Assembly: GCF_024166365.1 (NCBI RefSeq)
Contig: NC_064822.1
Location: forward strand, 106,698,823-106,762,822
DNA length: 64,000 nucleotides
Source: Elephas maximus indicus
Lineage: Eukaryota > Chordata > Mammalia > Proboscidea > Elephantidae
Direction: 5' to 3'
Below the pieces are notes generated by a model, which searched no databases, was not told where the DNA came from, and saw nothing but the letters and a program-made list of their open reading frames with translations. Positions 1 to 11,358 of the stretch are shown here, one piece after another; position 1 is the stretch's first letter; every line of letters starts with the position of its first letter. The position numbers and the translations under genes were made by a program.

Positions 1-281
1 CAAGGCTCCTCATAATCTCAATAGACACCCTTAATACGTTTCCCTCACTCCTTTCATCAAATCCCTCACCAATTCTGTCAATCCCACCTCACGTTATCTA
101 TCTCTGAAACCATTCCATGCTCTTCTAGTCTCACTGCCAAAGCCTTAATAAGGGCCCTCAATTTCTTACCTGGCCTGCTGCAATAGGCCTATAGACTCTT
201 CAGCTTCCAATCCCTCCATCCACACCCCAGTCACAGTTACACTTAACACAACGCAAATCTAACTGATTCACGTCACTGCTT
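1..281 (+). mobile_element. L2-like LINE fragment, 5' part
   Basis: The stretch has the C/T-rich L2 pattern ('gcctgctgcaataggcc', 'gcaaatctaactgattcacg', 'cactgcttaaaatctactgg'). The L2 match resumes at 627 after a young L1 insertion. It lies inside BIN2 intron 1. The assignment is by pattern recall, not by alignment. Confidence 0.55.
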
Positions 282-626
282 AAAATCTACTGGTTCTCAT
301 TCCCGAAGACAACTCATCAGACATGAAAGGGACTGGACAGTGGCTAGGAGAGAGATGCTGATGAAGAGTGAGCTAATTATATCAGGTGGACACTTGAGAC
401 TGTGTTGGCATCTCCTGTCTGGAGGGGGGATGGGAGGATAGAGAGAGTTGGAAGCTGGCAAAATTGTCACGAAAGGAGAGACTGGAAGGGCTGACTCATT
501 AGGGGGAGAGCAAGTGGGAGTACAGAGTGAGGTGTATATAAACTTATATGTGACAGTCTGACTTGATTTGTAAACGTTCACTTGAAGCTCAATAAAAGTT
601 AATAAAAAAAAAATCTACTGGTTCTC
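282..626 (+). mobile_element. 5'-truncated L1 3' end with target-site duplication
   Basis: About 310 bp of L1 3' UTR (299-609) ending in 'aataaaagttaataaaaaaaa'. It is flanked by a perfect 17-bp direct repeat, aaaatctactggttctc, at 282-298 and 610-626. The same 3' UTR recurs at 49271-50088 and, inverted, at 61323-62985, so the source is a lineage-specific L1. The clean duplication and poly(A) tail mark a fairly recent target-primed insertion into the older L2. Confidence 0.9.
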
Positions 627-1085
627 CATTCATCTGCTCAACAAAACTTTATTAAATGCCCATTATGTATCTCCCTGGCTAGTTAAAGTTTAAATGCTAG
701 CATGCACACAGGTCTGAAAGATCTAACTTCTTGCTAAGCTTCAGCTCTCATTATTCCTCCTCCCTACTCCCTCCTCAATACTTTTTCAGTTTCCCGAATA
801 TGTTGTTTGTCGTCGATGTTGTTTCCTTTTCCTGGAATGCTATTCCCCCCACCTTGTGTCAGGCAAATATCCATAAAAATTCAGTTCATAACAGATATCT
901 TTCATGATACTTAACTACATCTCTTTTAAGTGCTTGGAAACTCCTGTACTTTGTATACACTTCTATTATGGTTTTATCATTTGTATTTATCTGTCCATGT
1001 CTCCTAAACTGTGAGCTCCTTAAGGTTTGGGTACTTGCTTTACTCATCTAGGTTATTCAGGATTCAGGCACATGGATACTTAATA
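627..1085 (+). mobile_element. L2-like LINE fragment, 3' part
   Basis: This continues the L2 element split by the L1 at 299-609. Typical 3'-end features are present ('ttccttttcctggaatgct', 'tgtctcctaaactgtgag', 'ctccttaaggtttgggta'). Confidence 0.6.
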
Positions 1086-1336
1086 ATTGTAAAAGGAAGG
1101 AAAGTAAGACTGACACAGGAGGGGACAAATAGGCTGGACCTTGAAATAAGATTTTGCTAGACTGAAATAAGAGTATAAAGGTGAGGACAGAAAGGATTCC
1201 AGGCAAGGACAATAGCTTCAGCAAAGTCGTGGGAGTATGAAATTTTATCGGAGCTTCATGAGCTTGTTCAGCTTGGTTGGTTTAGGGAGTGTGATGGGGA
1301 GTGGTAGGGAAAAAGCTAAAAAGGGAGGCAGGTGTC

Positions 1337-1821
1337 TGTCTTAGTTATCTAGTGCTGCTATATAAGAAACACCACAAACAGATGGCTTTAACAAACAGAA
1401 ATTTATTCTCTCACAGTCTAGGAGGCTAGAAGTCTGAATTTAGGGCGCTGGCTCCTGGAGAAGGCTTTCTCTCTCTGTCAGCTCTAGTGGGAGGTCTTCG
1501 TCATCAATTTTCTCTTGGTCTGGGGGTTTCTCAGGGCAGGGACCTTGGGTCCAAAGGACATGCTCTGCTCCTGGCTCTTCTTTCTTGGTGGTATGAGGTC
1601 CCTTTTGTCTCTGCTGGCTTTTCTCTTTTATATCTCAAAAGACACTGGCTCTTTACCATAACTTCCTCTAATCCTGCCTCATTAACATCTTAGAGGTTAG
1701 GATTACAACACATAGAATAATTACATCAGCTCACAAAATAGAAGACAACCTCACAACACTGGGAATCACAGCTTAGCCAAATTGACACACATTTCAGGGG
1801 GACACAATTCAACCCGTAACA
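1337..1821 (-). mobile_element. Solitary MaLR-type LTR
   Basis: A roughly 485-bp element in reverse orientation, from 'tgtcttagttatctagtgct' to 'aattcaacccgtaaca'. It matches the LTRs at 5020-5534, 17505-18018, 51723-52240 and 60619-61110. The poly(A)-signal segment (inverted 'ataaatttctgtttgttaaa') and TG...CA ends fit an ERVL-MaLR solitary LTR. Flanks gtgtc/aagtc are only partly alike, so no clear target duplication is seen. Confidence 0.75.
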
Positions 1822-1967
1822 AAGTCTCATTGTGAAAGGCTTTAAATCACATGTACGAGTGCCCAGGCTTAGGGAATGATGACGAGTCTGGGTAGAGACC
1901 CTGATTCAAGTGTCTCCATTTTTACTTGCGGGGTCAGTGTCTCTTACTTTCGGAGTTCTCACTACAG

Positions 1968-2190
1968 TAGTGAAGATCAAGGGCTCTAGAGTCAGACAGA
2001 TACAGGCTCTAATCTTGGTCTTTCCACTTATTGACTATAAGCCTTTGGGTAAGTCACTTAAACTCCTGAGCCTCAGTTTACATTCCCTATTAAGATAATA
2101 TTTATCTCCTGGAGCTATTGGGAGGATTAAATGATATTATCTATGTAACCTTCTTTCACAGAGCCTGCCTTACAGTAAGCACTCAATACG
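1968..2190 (+). mobile_element. MIR SINE
   Basis: The MIR pattern is clear: 'gggctctagagtcagacaga', 'gggtaagtcacttaaactcc', 'gagcctcagttt', then 'gggaggattaaatgatatta'. It is an ancient mammalian repeat inside BIN2 intron 1. Confidence 0.75.
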
Positions 2191-3377
2191 TATCCACTAT
2201 CATATGTAGTTCCATCCCCTTACCAGTAAATGCCTGTCTTTATTTCCTTTTGGTTTAGCCATATGGGTTCATCTATGTCTGTCTCTATCTCCATCTCACT
2301 ACTGTGGGCCCTGGGTATGCAGTCCTGGGCCATCCTCCCTGGCTCCACCCTCTTCCCCCAACAAAACACTGTCTTCTACCAGAAAGTTGCAAAACCACCT
2401 AGTGGTAGATGCAGCTCTCACTTCCTTCCTGCTACACCTCCCTTCCTTTGCCTGGGGCATAGTTCTTCCTTGGTGGAGGGACTATGATAGAGAAGTGTAA
2501 ACTCAGTCTAGGGTTAGTGCTGGACACCCCAGGGCAGACCAATGTCCCGAATCCCCAAAAGGCTCAACGTTAAAATCGTAGAGGCCATGGGAGGTACGTG
2601 CTGAGGGAACTTTCTCATCTTAGCCTCAGAAAGTGAAAAGGTGAGTATTATCACCCCAGAAACATATCCCAGAGCCTGGGCCTAAAGTCATCTGTTGCTG
2701 CAGGCAACAGGACTCTGTGTCAGGGCACTTACATTATGTTGTAGGTGTTCTTCCTCAACTAGAGTTCTTTGAAGCAAGAAGGTGTACGGAGGCTCCACAG
2801 ATGTTTGTTGTAGGAATGAATAAATTCTCCTTTTTAGATCACTTCCTAATGGAAGTTCACAGAATGCTAATTCCTAAAGTCCTACCCTAAGAATTCTGCC
2901 CCAATTTGCCTGGCCTGGCAGCTGAGAAAATTAGAATACACACATTTAGAGAGTTAGAGTGAAAGCAAACATGGCAAAATGTTAACAAGGGGTGAATCCA
3001 AGAGGAAGAATATTCCAACGTTCACTGACCTTAACATTTTTCTGTAGATTTGAAATCTTTCAAAATAAAAAGTTAGGGTTGGAGATAAAGCTTTAAAAAA
3101 AAATCACTGTATATATATTTGGTGGTTAAAGTTCCTCACCATGGCCCTTCCCATAATTATTTATTACATTTTAGTTTATATCCTTAATTGGGATCATTTG
3201 AATAGAGTCTGGGTATTAGATGATACTATGAAATTTTGTTAAAATTTTTTCTTAGGTGTGACAGTAGAGTTGTGGTTATGTAAGAAATCCCTATTTTTAA
3301 AATACATGCTAAAGTAGGATGTCACAATGTTACAATTTACTATCAAATGGCTCAAACCCCCCCTCAAAACAAAAAAT

Positions 3378-3532
3378 CAAACCTATTGCCATCGAGTCAG
3401 TTCCAACTCATAGCAACCCTATAGGACAGAGTAGGGGTGCCCCATAGGGTTTCCAAGGAGCGGCTGGTAGATTTGAACTGCGGACCTTTCGGTTACCAAC
3501 GGAGCTCTTAACCACTGCGCAACCAGCGCTCC
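3378..3532 (-). mobile_element. Afrotherian tRNA/RTE-type SINE
   Basis: A near full-length copy in reverse. The inverted tail 'gagtcagttccaactcatag', the middle 'tttccaaggagcggctggta' and the inverted tRNA-like head 'ttaaccactgcgcaaccag' appear in the expected order. About 155 bp, inside BIN2 intron 1. Confidence 0.85.
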
Positions 3533-3566
3533 TGTATGTACACATATACATACATAGATAATAAAA

Positions 3567-3883
3567 GGAGCTCGGGTGGTATAAGCTGTTTGCGACTGGC
3601 TGCTAACCTAAAGGTTGGCAGTTTGAAACCACCCAGCAACTCCACAGAAGAAAAGGCCTTGCAACCTGCTTCCATTTAAGATTGCTGTTGTGTGCCACTG
3701 AGTTGATTCCAACTCATAGTGACCCCATAGGACACAGCAGAACTGACTGATAGGGTTTTCTAGGCTGTAATCTTTACAGGAGATTCCCAGGTCTTTTCTT
3801 CCTCGAAGCCACTGGTGCTTTCAAACCCGCCAACATTTTGGATAACAGCTGAATGCTTAACCATTGCACCACCAGGGCTCCTT
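3567..3883. mobile_element. Two abutting Afrotherian SINE fragments in opposite orientation
   Basis: Positions 3567-3680 hold a forward head and middle ('ggagctcgggtggtataagc', 'aggttggcagtttgaaacca') that lacks its 3' tail. It runs directly into a reverse copy (3681-3883) that starts with inverted tail 'gagttgattccaactcatag' and ends with inverted head 'ttaaccattgcaccaccagg'. The head-to-head arrangement suggests one SINE inserted into or beside another. Confidence 0.75.
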
Positions 3884-4613
3884 CCGTTAAGACTACAATC
3901 AAGGAAATAGGACAGGGAACAGAGGGGCCCCCAAATTTGCAATTCACATAAACAAATTAAAGTAACAAAGTAACAGGAAATGGGCCAGGGTGCAGAAACA
4001 AAGCCATTCCCCAGAACAATGGGGCAGGGTATCAGAAAACAGCCCAGAAACTTCCTAAAAATTGTCTTTCAGAAGCAGCCAGATGAAACCAGCCCCAGGG
4101 ACATGCACAGAACAGCCACCTGTGACCGCTGTGTGACCTTCCACCAGGGGCAGTGAGGGGCTGCTGCCTCAGCTGGGAAATCAAACTCAGGGAAGAGGCG
4201 ACTGCACAGGTGCAACATCCCATAGTAAGTCCTGCTATGGATCCGAGAAGCCTCCGGGACAGGACCCGTCTTAAAGCCATCTTAAAAAGCTTCTGTGTGC
4301 GCACCTTAGTTAACCTACCTCTGCCCAAAACGGGCCACTTGCTGGAAAACCCTGCCTATGCCTCTGAATAAACAGGAACCTCCCTCCCCACCCCCAAAAC
4401 CATTAAAAACCCATGCAAATCCTTTGTTCTGGAAGATGGGGGAAGCGTTTCCTAGGCCCTCCTGGTCTGCGCTTGTAAGCCTAAAAATAAAGCTTGAAAA
4501 AAAAAAAAAAATTTTTTTTTTTTTTTTTTGCTGGTGTGGAAAATTCTCTGTGCCTTACCTGCTCATTCTTGAGCAGTGAGAGGCAAGAACCTTATTTAAT
4601 TAAAGGCGTAGAG

Positions 4614-4722
4614 AAGCCAGTAACAAAATACTATGGAGCAGTTCTACTCTGTCACACATGGGGTCACCATGAGTCAGGACTGACTCAATGGCAGCAAACA
4701 ATAACAATGACAACATATACAT
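4614..4722 (+). mobile_element. 3' part of an Afrotherian SINE
   Basis: Only the distal half is present: 'actatggagcagttctactc', 'acacatggggtcaccatgag' and 'ggactgactcaatggcagca', followed by a degenerate (aac)n tail. The head is missing. Confidence 0.7.
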
Positions 4723-5019
4723 AATAGAGATATGAAGCAAATTTGGCAAAATGTTAACTATTATTTAGTCCATATGTAGAGCACATAGATATTTTATATA
4801 GTGTTTTTCCAACTTTTCTATGTACTGAAATTGTCATTTTATTATTTTTAATTATTATTAAGTTAGTGAGGGGTGGGGGAAAAAGTTTGCCGGGGAAGAG
4901 GAGAAGGAATAGTGTTCCAAGCAGAGGGAACAGCATGTGTAAAGGCTTAAAGACAAAATTAGGTTAACAAATCAAGAATAAGTGATTCTGCCTGGCATCT
5001 GAGGCTCTTAATGTAGCCT

Positions 5020-5534
5020 TTTTATGGATTGAATAGTGTCCTCAAAAAAATGTGTGTCAACTTGGTTAGGCCATGATTCCCGGTATTGTATGGCTGTCCA
5101 CCATTCTGTGATCTGATGTGATTATCCCGTGTGGTGAATCCTAACCTCTATGATGTTAATGAGGCAGGATTAGAGGCAGTTACGTTAATGCGGCAGGACA
5201 CAATCTACAGGATTAGGTCCTATCTTGAGTCAACATTTTTTGAGATATAAAAGAGAGAATCCAGCAAAGAGGAGAGGAAGCTCATGCCACCAAGAAAGAA
5301 GTGCAAGGAGTGAAGCACGTCCTTTGGACCCAGGATCCCTGCCATGAGAAGCTCCTAGACCAGGTGAAGATTGATGACAACGACCTTCCCCTAGAATTGA
5401 CAGAGAAAGCCTTCCCCAGGGCTGGCGCCCTGAATTCAGACTTCCGGCCTCCTAGGCTGTGAGAGAATAAATTTCTGTTTGTTAAAGCCACCCACTTGTG
5501 GTATTTCTGTTACAGCAGCACTAGATAACAAAGA
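5020..5534 (+). mobile_element. Solitary MaLR-type LTR
   Basis: Forward copy of the LTR family, from 'ttatggattgaatagtgtcc' to 'ttacagcagcactagataac'. It contains the typical 'gagaataaatttctgtttgt' poly(A) segment. About 515 bp. No internal region adjoins it, so it is probably a solitary LTR in BIN2 intron 1. Confidence 0.8.
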
Positions 5535-5559
5535 AAGCCCCTAATACAGTTTTTCTAGT

Positions 5560-5945
5560 TTTTTCTCCCACCACTCCCTATGCTCCAGCTTAGCCACATT
5601 TCCCATTATTCTACCTAAAAGAGACTCCCAGACTCCATACTTTGTTTATGCTGGCATTCCTCAGCGGAATGCTCTCCCCACTATTGCCTAAGGAACTCCT
5701 AATCATCCACAATTTCTATCTCAAATCAGCCTCCACTATAAAGCCTGTCTTGATTCTCCCCAATCAGATGTAACCTTCTGTCCTCTGAATTCCCACAGAG
5801 GCTTGCATATCTCTCACGTTACTTATTTTTTAAAACTAGATTGTAAGCTTCTGGCAGGCAAGACTGCCTTACTCATCTCTAAATTCTCTCCCAGTACCTT
5901 GGACAAATATGTTTTTCTGTAAATATTTGTTGAACTGAACCCTCT
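5560..5945 (+). mobile_element. L2-like LINE fragment
   Basis: C/T-rich L2 3'-end pattern with 'ctccactataaagcctgtct', 'gattgtaagcttctggcagg' and 'caagactgccttactcatc'. Older and more diverged than the LTR beside it. Confidence 0.6.
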
Positions 5946-6367
5946 GGCACACAAGATGTGTAAAAGTCAACAGAGGAAGTAAGACCAACAAAGGAATGGT
6001 AAACAATGCCCTTTCTTAGGGCAGATCTAAGAGGTATACCACAGAGAAATCATAGATGGTGAAAGCAATTGTTTGAAATGTGAAGATGTATCATACTGCA
6101 AAAACACAATAAAGCCAGCCTGAATTCAGTCTCATGTTGAGTTTGGGTGGGGACTGGAAAATAGAGCAAGGAGAAGAATGTTGCATCCCCATTGTGTTTA
6201 ACAGTGTGAAGTTCCACCAGACCTTCTCTTGAAGAGTTTCAGAAGAGGAGGCCTCGACAAAAGGTGTTTCCACTCCTAGCTCTGCTCCTTGTTGGACAGA
6301 ATCAGCAGGAAGTGGGGAGGGGCAGATGTCAGAGTGGCTTATCAGGCAAGCTTAAAGGAAGCAGCCT

Positions 6368-6645
6368 AAGGATTGGATTCAAAGGCAGGACACCTGGGTT
6401 TCAGTCATAGATCTGCCACTTACCAATCTCTTGAGCACTGTTTCCTCATTTCTAAAATTGGGATACTAAAAACTTCCTTCATGCTTTATGAAGATAAAGA
6501 AAGATATATCGCTAGAATGTGCACTCCATAAAAGGAGGGGCCATGTCTTTTTTGTTACGTTCCGGTGCCTGGTTCATACTATGCCCTCGATAATGGACAC
6601 ATCTAACTATTTGACACATTAGCTATTACAGTTATTACTCAGAAG
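6368..6645 (+). mobile_element. MIR-family SINE with L2-like 3' end
   Basis: The core 'ggacacctgggtttcagtca', 'atctgccacttaccaatctc' and 'tttcctcatttctaaaattg' is typical MIR. The downstream part reads like the L2-shared 3' end. Confidence 0.65.
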
Positions 6646-8489
6646 ATTAAATCCAACTAATTATAGACAAATGGCAGTTTCCCAGGAAGTCCTTTCTTTT
6701 TAACTTTCTTCCTCTTTATCCTGTTCCCAATAACTTCCCAACACTCAATGACTATGGTTCCAGGATGGCTGAGTTGAGCTCCCTCCTCAGAACCCAGGCC
6801 ATTCCTACCCTACCACTACCTCTAGGGTGCCAGGTAGACCACTTTAAGTTCAACGTCTGCCTGTCCCTGGGCCTGAGTCTAAGCTCAGGATAGTCTCTTG
6901 ATTTCTGCATCAGCCTAGGGGCTCCCCAGAGTCTCTTCTCTCTCTACCTATTCAGAGTTTAGGCCAAGAATACAAAGCTACCTGGGTAGCTGGTTCTTCC
7001 ATTGGGAGGTTTTTGACTCTGAGGCTCAAGGAGTCCTTCTCACTTTACCATTAGACCAGTTCCTATTTACCACTTTTGAGTCTCCAAGTAACCAAACAAA
7101 CATCAACCATCTCATTTTACAGATGCGGGACCGGAGCATTTTCCTCAGAGCAGGGAAATGATTTACATAAGGCTTCTGAGTCAGTGTTCAGAAAAGGAAA
7201 GAAACGCCAAAGCAAGGGCATGGTATTGATGATAGGCTGGATGAAGATAAGAGGTAAAACGGGATAAAATCTGTGTCCTTCAAAAATTACTATTATCCAC
7301 GAGGGTTGTTGTTATTCCAGCCCACAGCATAGCCTTCTCCTCTTATTTAAAACCCCCTTCCCCCTCCCAGGCCATTGCTTGTAGGGCAATCAGTTTTGTA
7401 ATTCAACTGTTTTGGGTGAGGCTGAAAGCATGGTCAAGGTGAAGTTAAGGGAAGGTGAAGTAACAAAATATGGCTACACAAAATCATTCTTTTTCTTCCC
7501 TTTTCTCACATGATTGCAGCTTCCTCAGATAAAGTATACAGAGTACCTCCCCCTTCCACTGAAAGCCTCCTAAAGACAGGGCCTAAATCTACATTCCATC
7601 AGTTTTCTGCTGACGATCCCACTTAGGAGTGCTGGCTGCCCTTAATCCTTCCAAGGACCCAAGCCATGGCTCCACCTTTAGAAGATGATAGGAATATCTC
7701 AATTCTCAAGCATGTGCAGTTCATACAAATGTTTCTAAAATAAGGCCATGAACCTTCAGAAAACCAAATACTCTATATCAGGTCCTTCTTGTCCCTCCCT
7801 CCCCCTTTTTCTCCTGATATGTGTGTCTTCCCATTCCATCTCCTCTAACCCAGTGTTGGTAGGTGGAAAGCAAGAGATCTGAGAAGCAAATACTCTGGAC
7901 AGGCAGAAAGAAGAATGCCATTAAAATGTTTCAAGAAGTGTCCATACAATCTACATAAGCAGGCACGTTACTGACCACAACCTACCAAAATGCTAATGTT
8001 GGAGTAAGGCCACCCAGGGCTAGCCAAGGGCACAATCTAAAAAGAGATTCTCCTTCATCATCCTGGGTGGTGTACTCTCCAAAGCAACAGGTACCCTAAA
8101 GGAAGCAGATATGGGCTACTGGTTACATTAGCTTAAACAACACCCAGAGGCCAGACAGGGTTAGGTACAGAGAGAATTATGTAGAGTCATTCCAGAGTTC
8201 TCACTGGGCTTCCAATCCAAGTAACTGGTGGTACTCACCAGCATCACAACGTCACAGCTAGTCTTTGGTGTTTTATGACTTTGGGAAAGTTACTCTCTTT
8301 GAACCTTGAGTTTCACCATCTGTAAAATACCAACCTCGCTGGATTGCTAGTCTGCTACATACATCCTTCACCTTTTCTAGGTCAGAGTCCTCAAGCCCAG
8401 CCTGAGAGAGCTCTTTAAGGTTCCTGAGAGATCGCTGTCTCCTCTGATTCTCAAATCCTTGCTCAAGACTGGGTGGTTTTCTTCTGTTC

Positions 8490-9200
8490 TCTCTCAAATC
8501 CGCCCGTTTAGATGGAAACCCCTTCCGCTCTCCCGTTTCCCGGAGAAGTTTCCCGGAGAAGTCGGAGGCTGTCTTCTCTAGGCCTGGGCTCCCGGGGCTC
8601 CTAAAGGCCCTAAACGCCCCGCCCACCGGTCTGGCCTCGGCAGAGACAAGCAGGACCCGAGATGATCACCTACCTTCTCCTGGGCCCTGCTGAACTTCTT
8701 CTGCACCTGCTTGGCGAAGAGGCCGGCAGCACCGCCGGCCTTGCCCTCAGCCATCCTCCGGCTTCCTCAGCGTCCTCGACTCCCTCGGGGCCGCCTGCCC
8801 GACGCAACTCCTGTGGTTTTCTGGAGGCCCCTGAGGAGGAAGTGCGGGCTCCCGGCATGCCTTGCATCCTGGGGGCGGGCCTCCCACTTCCCGCCCAGCT
8901 GCTCCTGTGCTCACCCGGCGTGCGTGCGTCCCTCCCCGAGACCCTAAGACCACCCCAAGGATTACCCCGAGGATCACCTGAGGCCCAGTGCAGGCAGCCG
9001 TGTGCACACTGCGGCCACCCTGAGACCTGCCCCACGGTCCACCTCGAGGCCCACTCCGAGTCCAGCGCCGCGGCGCACCCTGAGGCCTTCTCCTTGGCCC
9101 ACTGCTGAGACCGCCCCGTGGCCCATCCACGCTCCAACGCGAAGGGCTGGGGGCACCCCAACGCCCAAAGCAGCGGGCCGACTGGGGACATGTCGCGCTC
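8490..9200 (-). promoter_or_regulatory. BIN2: CpG-rich BIN2 promoter and 5' region
   Basis: CpG density rises sharply here against an AT-rich surround, and the region covers exon 1 and about 450 bp upstream of the BIN2 ATG. No TATA box is evident, which fits a CpG-island promoter. Inside are a 13-bp tandem duplication (tttcccggagaag twice, about 8534-8560) and, at about 8938-9130, loosely repeated GC-rich units of the type 'ccaccccgagg'. Promoter function is inferred from position and composition. Confidence 0.6.
8674..8754 (-). CDS. BIN2: BIN2 (bridging integrator 2) coding exon 1
   Basis: BIN2 is an N-BAR domain protein of blood cells that binds curved membranes and acts in podosomes, phagocytosis and motility (family knowledge). 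The exon encodes 27 residues beginning [16 protein letters not shown] and ending SRAQEK. This is the amphipathic N-terminal helix that starts the N-BAR fold, and it agrees with the human BIN2 N-terminus as I recall it. The ATG (8754-8752) has A at -3 and G at +4. The exon ends in phase 0 at GAGAAG followed by the donor gtaggt. The rest of BIN2 lies to the left, beyond the window. It is the left neighbour of CELA1, as in human 12q13. Nothing in the exon is disrupted. Confidence 0.93.
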
Positions 9201-10214
9201 TGGCTAGGGGGCTGGGCCTGTCCAGAGGAGGCCGGGTCAGAACGGTGGAGACTTGGGCCTCCCCTCAGGAGGCCGTCACTCAAGTCCTGCTTCTGTGACC
9301 CTGAACACTGGCCCTGTTGAACAGGGTTCACAAATGTGAGCCAACACTCATTCTTTAGAAAAACCAAATTAGCTATGGTAATCAGCACTGGAAAATAACT
9401 GAAATAATAGGATAGAACGTACTGTGATTTTCACTCAGTATGGGTATTTATTGTATTGGGAAACGTGTTTCAGGCATATGGGTATGCATGCTGGGTCTCC
9501 AAGTAAAACGTATTTCTTACTTCAGGTTGCAGTTTTGAAAAATGGCAAGCCATGAGGTTGGCTCTAGGCCTGGGACTGATAGGGGTTGAGTGCAAAAAGG
9601 GGACCAGACTCCAGATCTGGATTTGAAACGGGAGGAACAACTGAGCTGGAGAGAGAAATATGGGTCCAGAGGAAAGAAGATCTCAAAAAAGATTGCTTGG
9701 GATGGGAAGCCAGTTTTCCTAGCTGGACGGAGAGCAGCATACCAGGTGGAGGCAGGATGTGAAGATAGACGCACATTGTGTAAATTGGAAGGGCGGTGCT
9801 GAGATTACAACTATGGCTTCTCTAGGGAGAAGGTCTCCAAATGCAGGTTATTCCCTGGCCTGCCTGAGGGAATAGCTGGAATTTAGGACACTAGGTTTGG
9901 AGCAATCATTTACTTAAGGAATTTTTAGTAGAGGTAAAATTCCCTCCAGTGAAGGAACAGGGTCAGTACAGTTCCTAAGGAGTGGAGAGAAAATCTGGAG
10001 GCCTGAGACAAAACTGGACACTCTTTTCTGCTATTGTTTTCCAATTCATTCTTCCAAACAAACATACATACCGCATTCAGGGCCAATGGTGTGCCAGGCA
10101 TTGTTGGGTATTGGGAAGCCAAAAATGAATAAAATGCAACCCCTGACCTGTAGATGTTAAAAGCCTGGAGATGGAGATAGACTGTAATCTGATCATTATA
10201 ATGTAATGTGCCAA

Positions 10215-10612
10215 ATTTGTTTTTAGCTGTCATTGAGTAGACCCCGACTCCTGGCGACCCCATGCACGGTGGGACAAAATGCTGCCTGGTTCTGTGCCAT
10301 CCCCATTTAGGTTGTGGATCAAACCATTGTGATCCATAGAGTTTTCATTGTTTGAATTTTGGAAGTACATTGCCAGACCTTTCTTCCTAGTCCCTCTTAG
10401 TCTGGAAGCTCCTTTGAATCCCATTCAGCATCATAAACCAAAATCAAACCAAACCCGTTGCTGACGAGTCGATTCTGACTCATAGCAACCCTATAGCACG
10501 TGAACGTCTACTGACAGACGAGTGGCAGCTGAAGTGCATTGGCTGGGAATTGAACCCAGGTGACCTGCATGATTGGCAAGAATTCTACCACTGAACTCCC
10601 ACTGCCCCCATT
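10215..10612 (-). mobile_element. Composite SINE with a tRNA-Gly-like head
   Basis: Read in reverse it starts with a tRNA-Gly-like unit ('gttcagtggtagaattcttg', then 'gggttcaattcccagccaat'). A segment with 'tctggaagctcc'-type sequence follows, and then the family tail 'ggtcgccaggagtcggggtc'. A second tail-like block (10441-10500, inverted) is embedded. It is longer (about 400 bp) than the usual copies in the window. The copy at 34083-34532 has the same plan. Confidence 0.7.
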
Positions 10613-11191
10613 AAATTCATTTATAGAGGTGGACAAATTTTTCAGGCAATAGGTGATTATTCTGGGTGTTGGCTGTGAGGATGGCCTGGAAGGGGCAAAG
10701 TGAAAAAAATGGAAGGACTTGGTGTTGGTTGGAGTGGAGTGGGGAGTGGCCCAGAGGGTGGTTGTACTGTGCCAACACTGAGAGAATACGGTGATGACAG
10801 GTGTGTCACTAGCAGGAGGCTGTATCACTCTCAGGACTCCATAGCACCCTCAGCAACACGGCCCAACAATTGCCTCCCATGAAACGCTCCCTCATTGTTA
10901 ATCTTTTGGGAATAACTGAAATTGATGGTTACCAAATCATAGAATACTGGAGCAGGAACAGCCCTTAGAAGTTAACCAGATGGGGAAACTGAGTCACAGA
11001 AAGGGCGGGTGACTTGCCCCAGGTTACCTCCTCAGTCGTGGAACTGAGAGGAGAACACAGGCCTCCTGATTCTAGTTGAGCTTTCTATATCCACTGCTTC
11101 CTTCCAGAGGGCTCTGCTGACATAGCAGCCGATCAGTTCCGGGACTGGTCTCAGCCAGGTTCTCCTGCTGTAATTTAGCTACCGATCCATC

Positions 11192-11358
11192 TTGGAAACC
11201 CTGGTGGTGTAGTGGTTAAGAGCTATGGCTGTTAACCAAAAGCTTGGCCATTCAAATCCTCTGGGCGCTCTTTGGAAACCCTGTGGGGCAGTTCTACTCT
11301 GTGCTATAGGGTCACTATGAGTTGGAATCAACTAGATAGCACTAGTTTTTTTTTTTTA
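11192..11358 (+). mobile_element. Afrotherian SINE, full length
   Basis: Complete copy: head 'ccctggtggtgtagtggtta', B-box-like 'ccattcaaatcctctgggcg', body 'ggaaaccctgtggggcagtt' and tail 'gtcactatgagttggaatca', ending in a T run. Confidence 0.88.

Larger units (their letters stand above)
1..8673 (-). other. BIN2: BIN2 intron 1 (5' portion)
   Basis: This stretch lies downstream of BIN2 coding exon 1 on the minus strand. I found no second BIN2 exon in it on either strand. Apart from the repeats listed separately (L2, L1, SINE, MaLR LTR, MIR, and a MIR-like piece at about 8245-8345), the rest, notably 2200-3370, 3960-4610 and 6650-8240, shows nothing I can assign. A long run of T follows A at 4498-4530. 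Confidence 0.75.

Noticed and set aside
8670-9388. Long overlapping open frames on both strands around 8662-9388
   Set aside because: They reflect GC-rich, CpG-island sequence with few stops. The only recognisable protein here is the 27-codon BIN2 exon, in a different frame with a proper donor.
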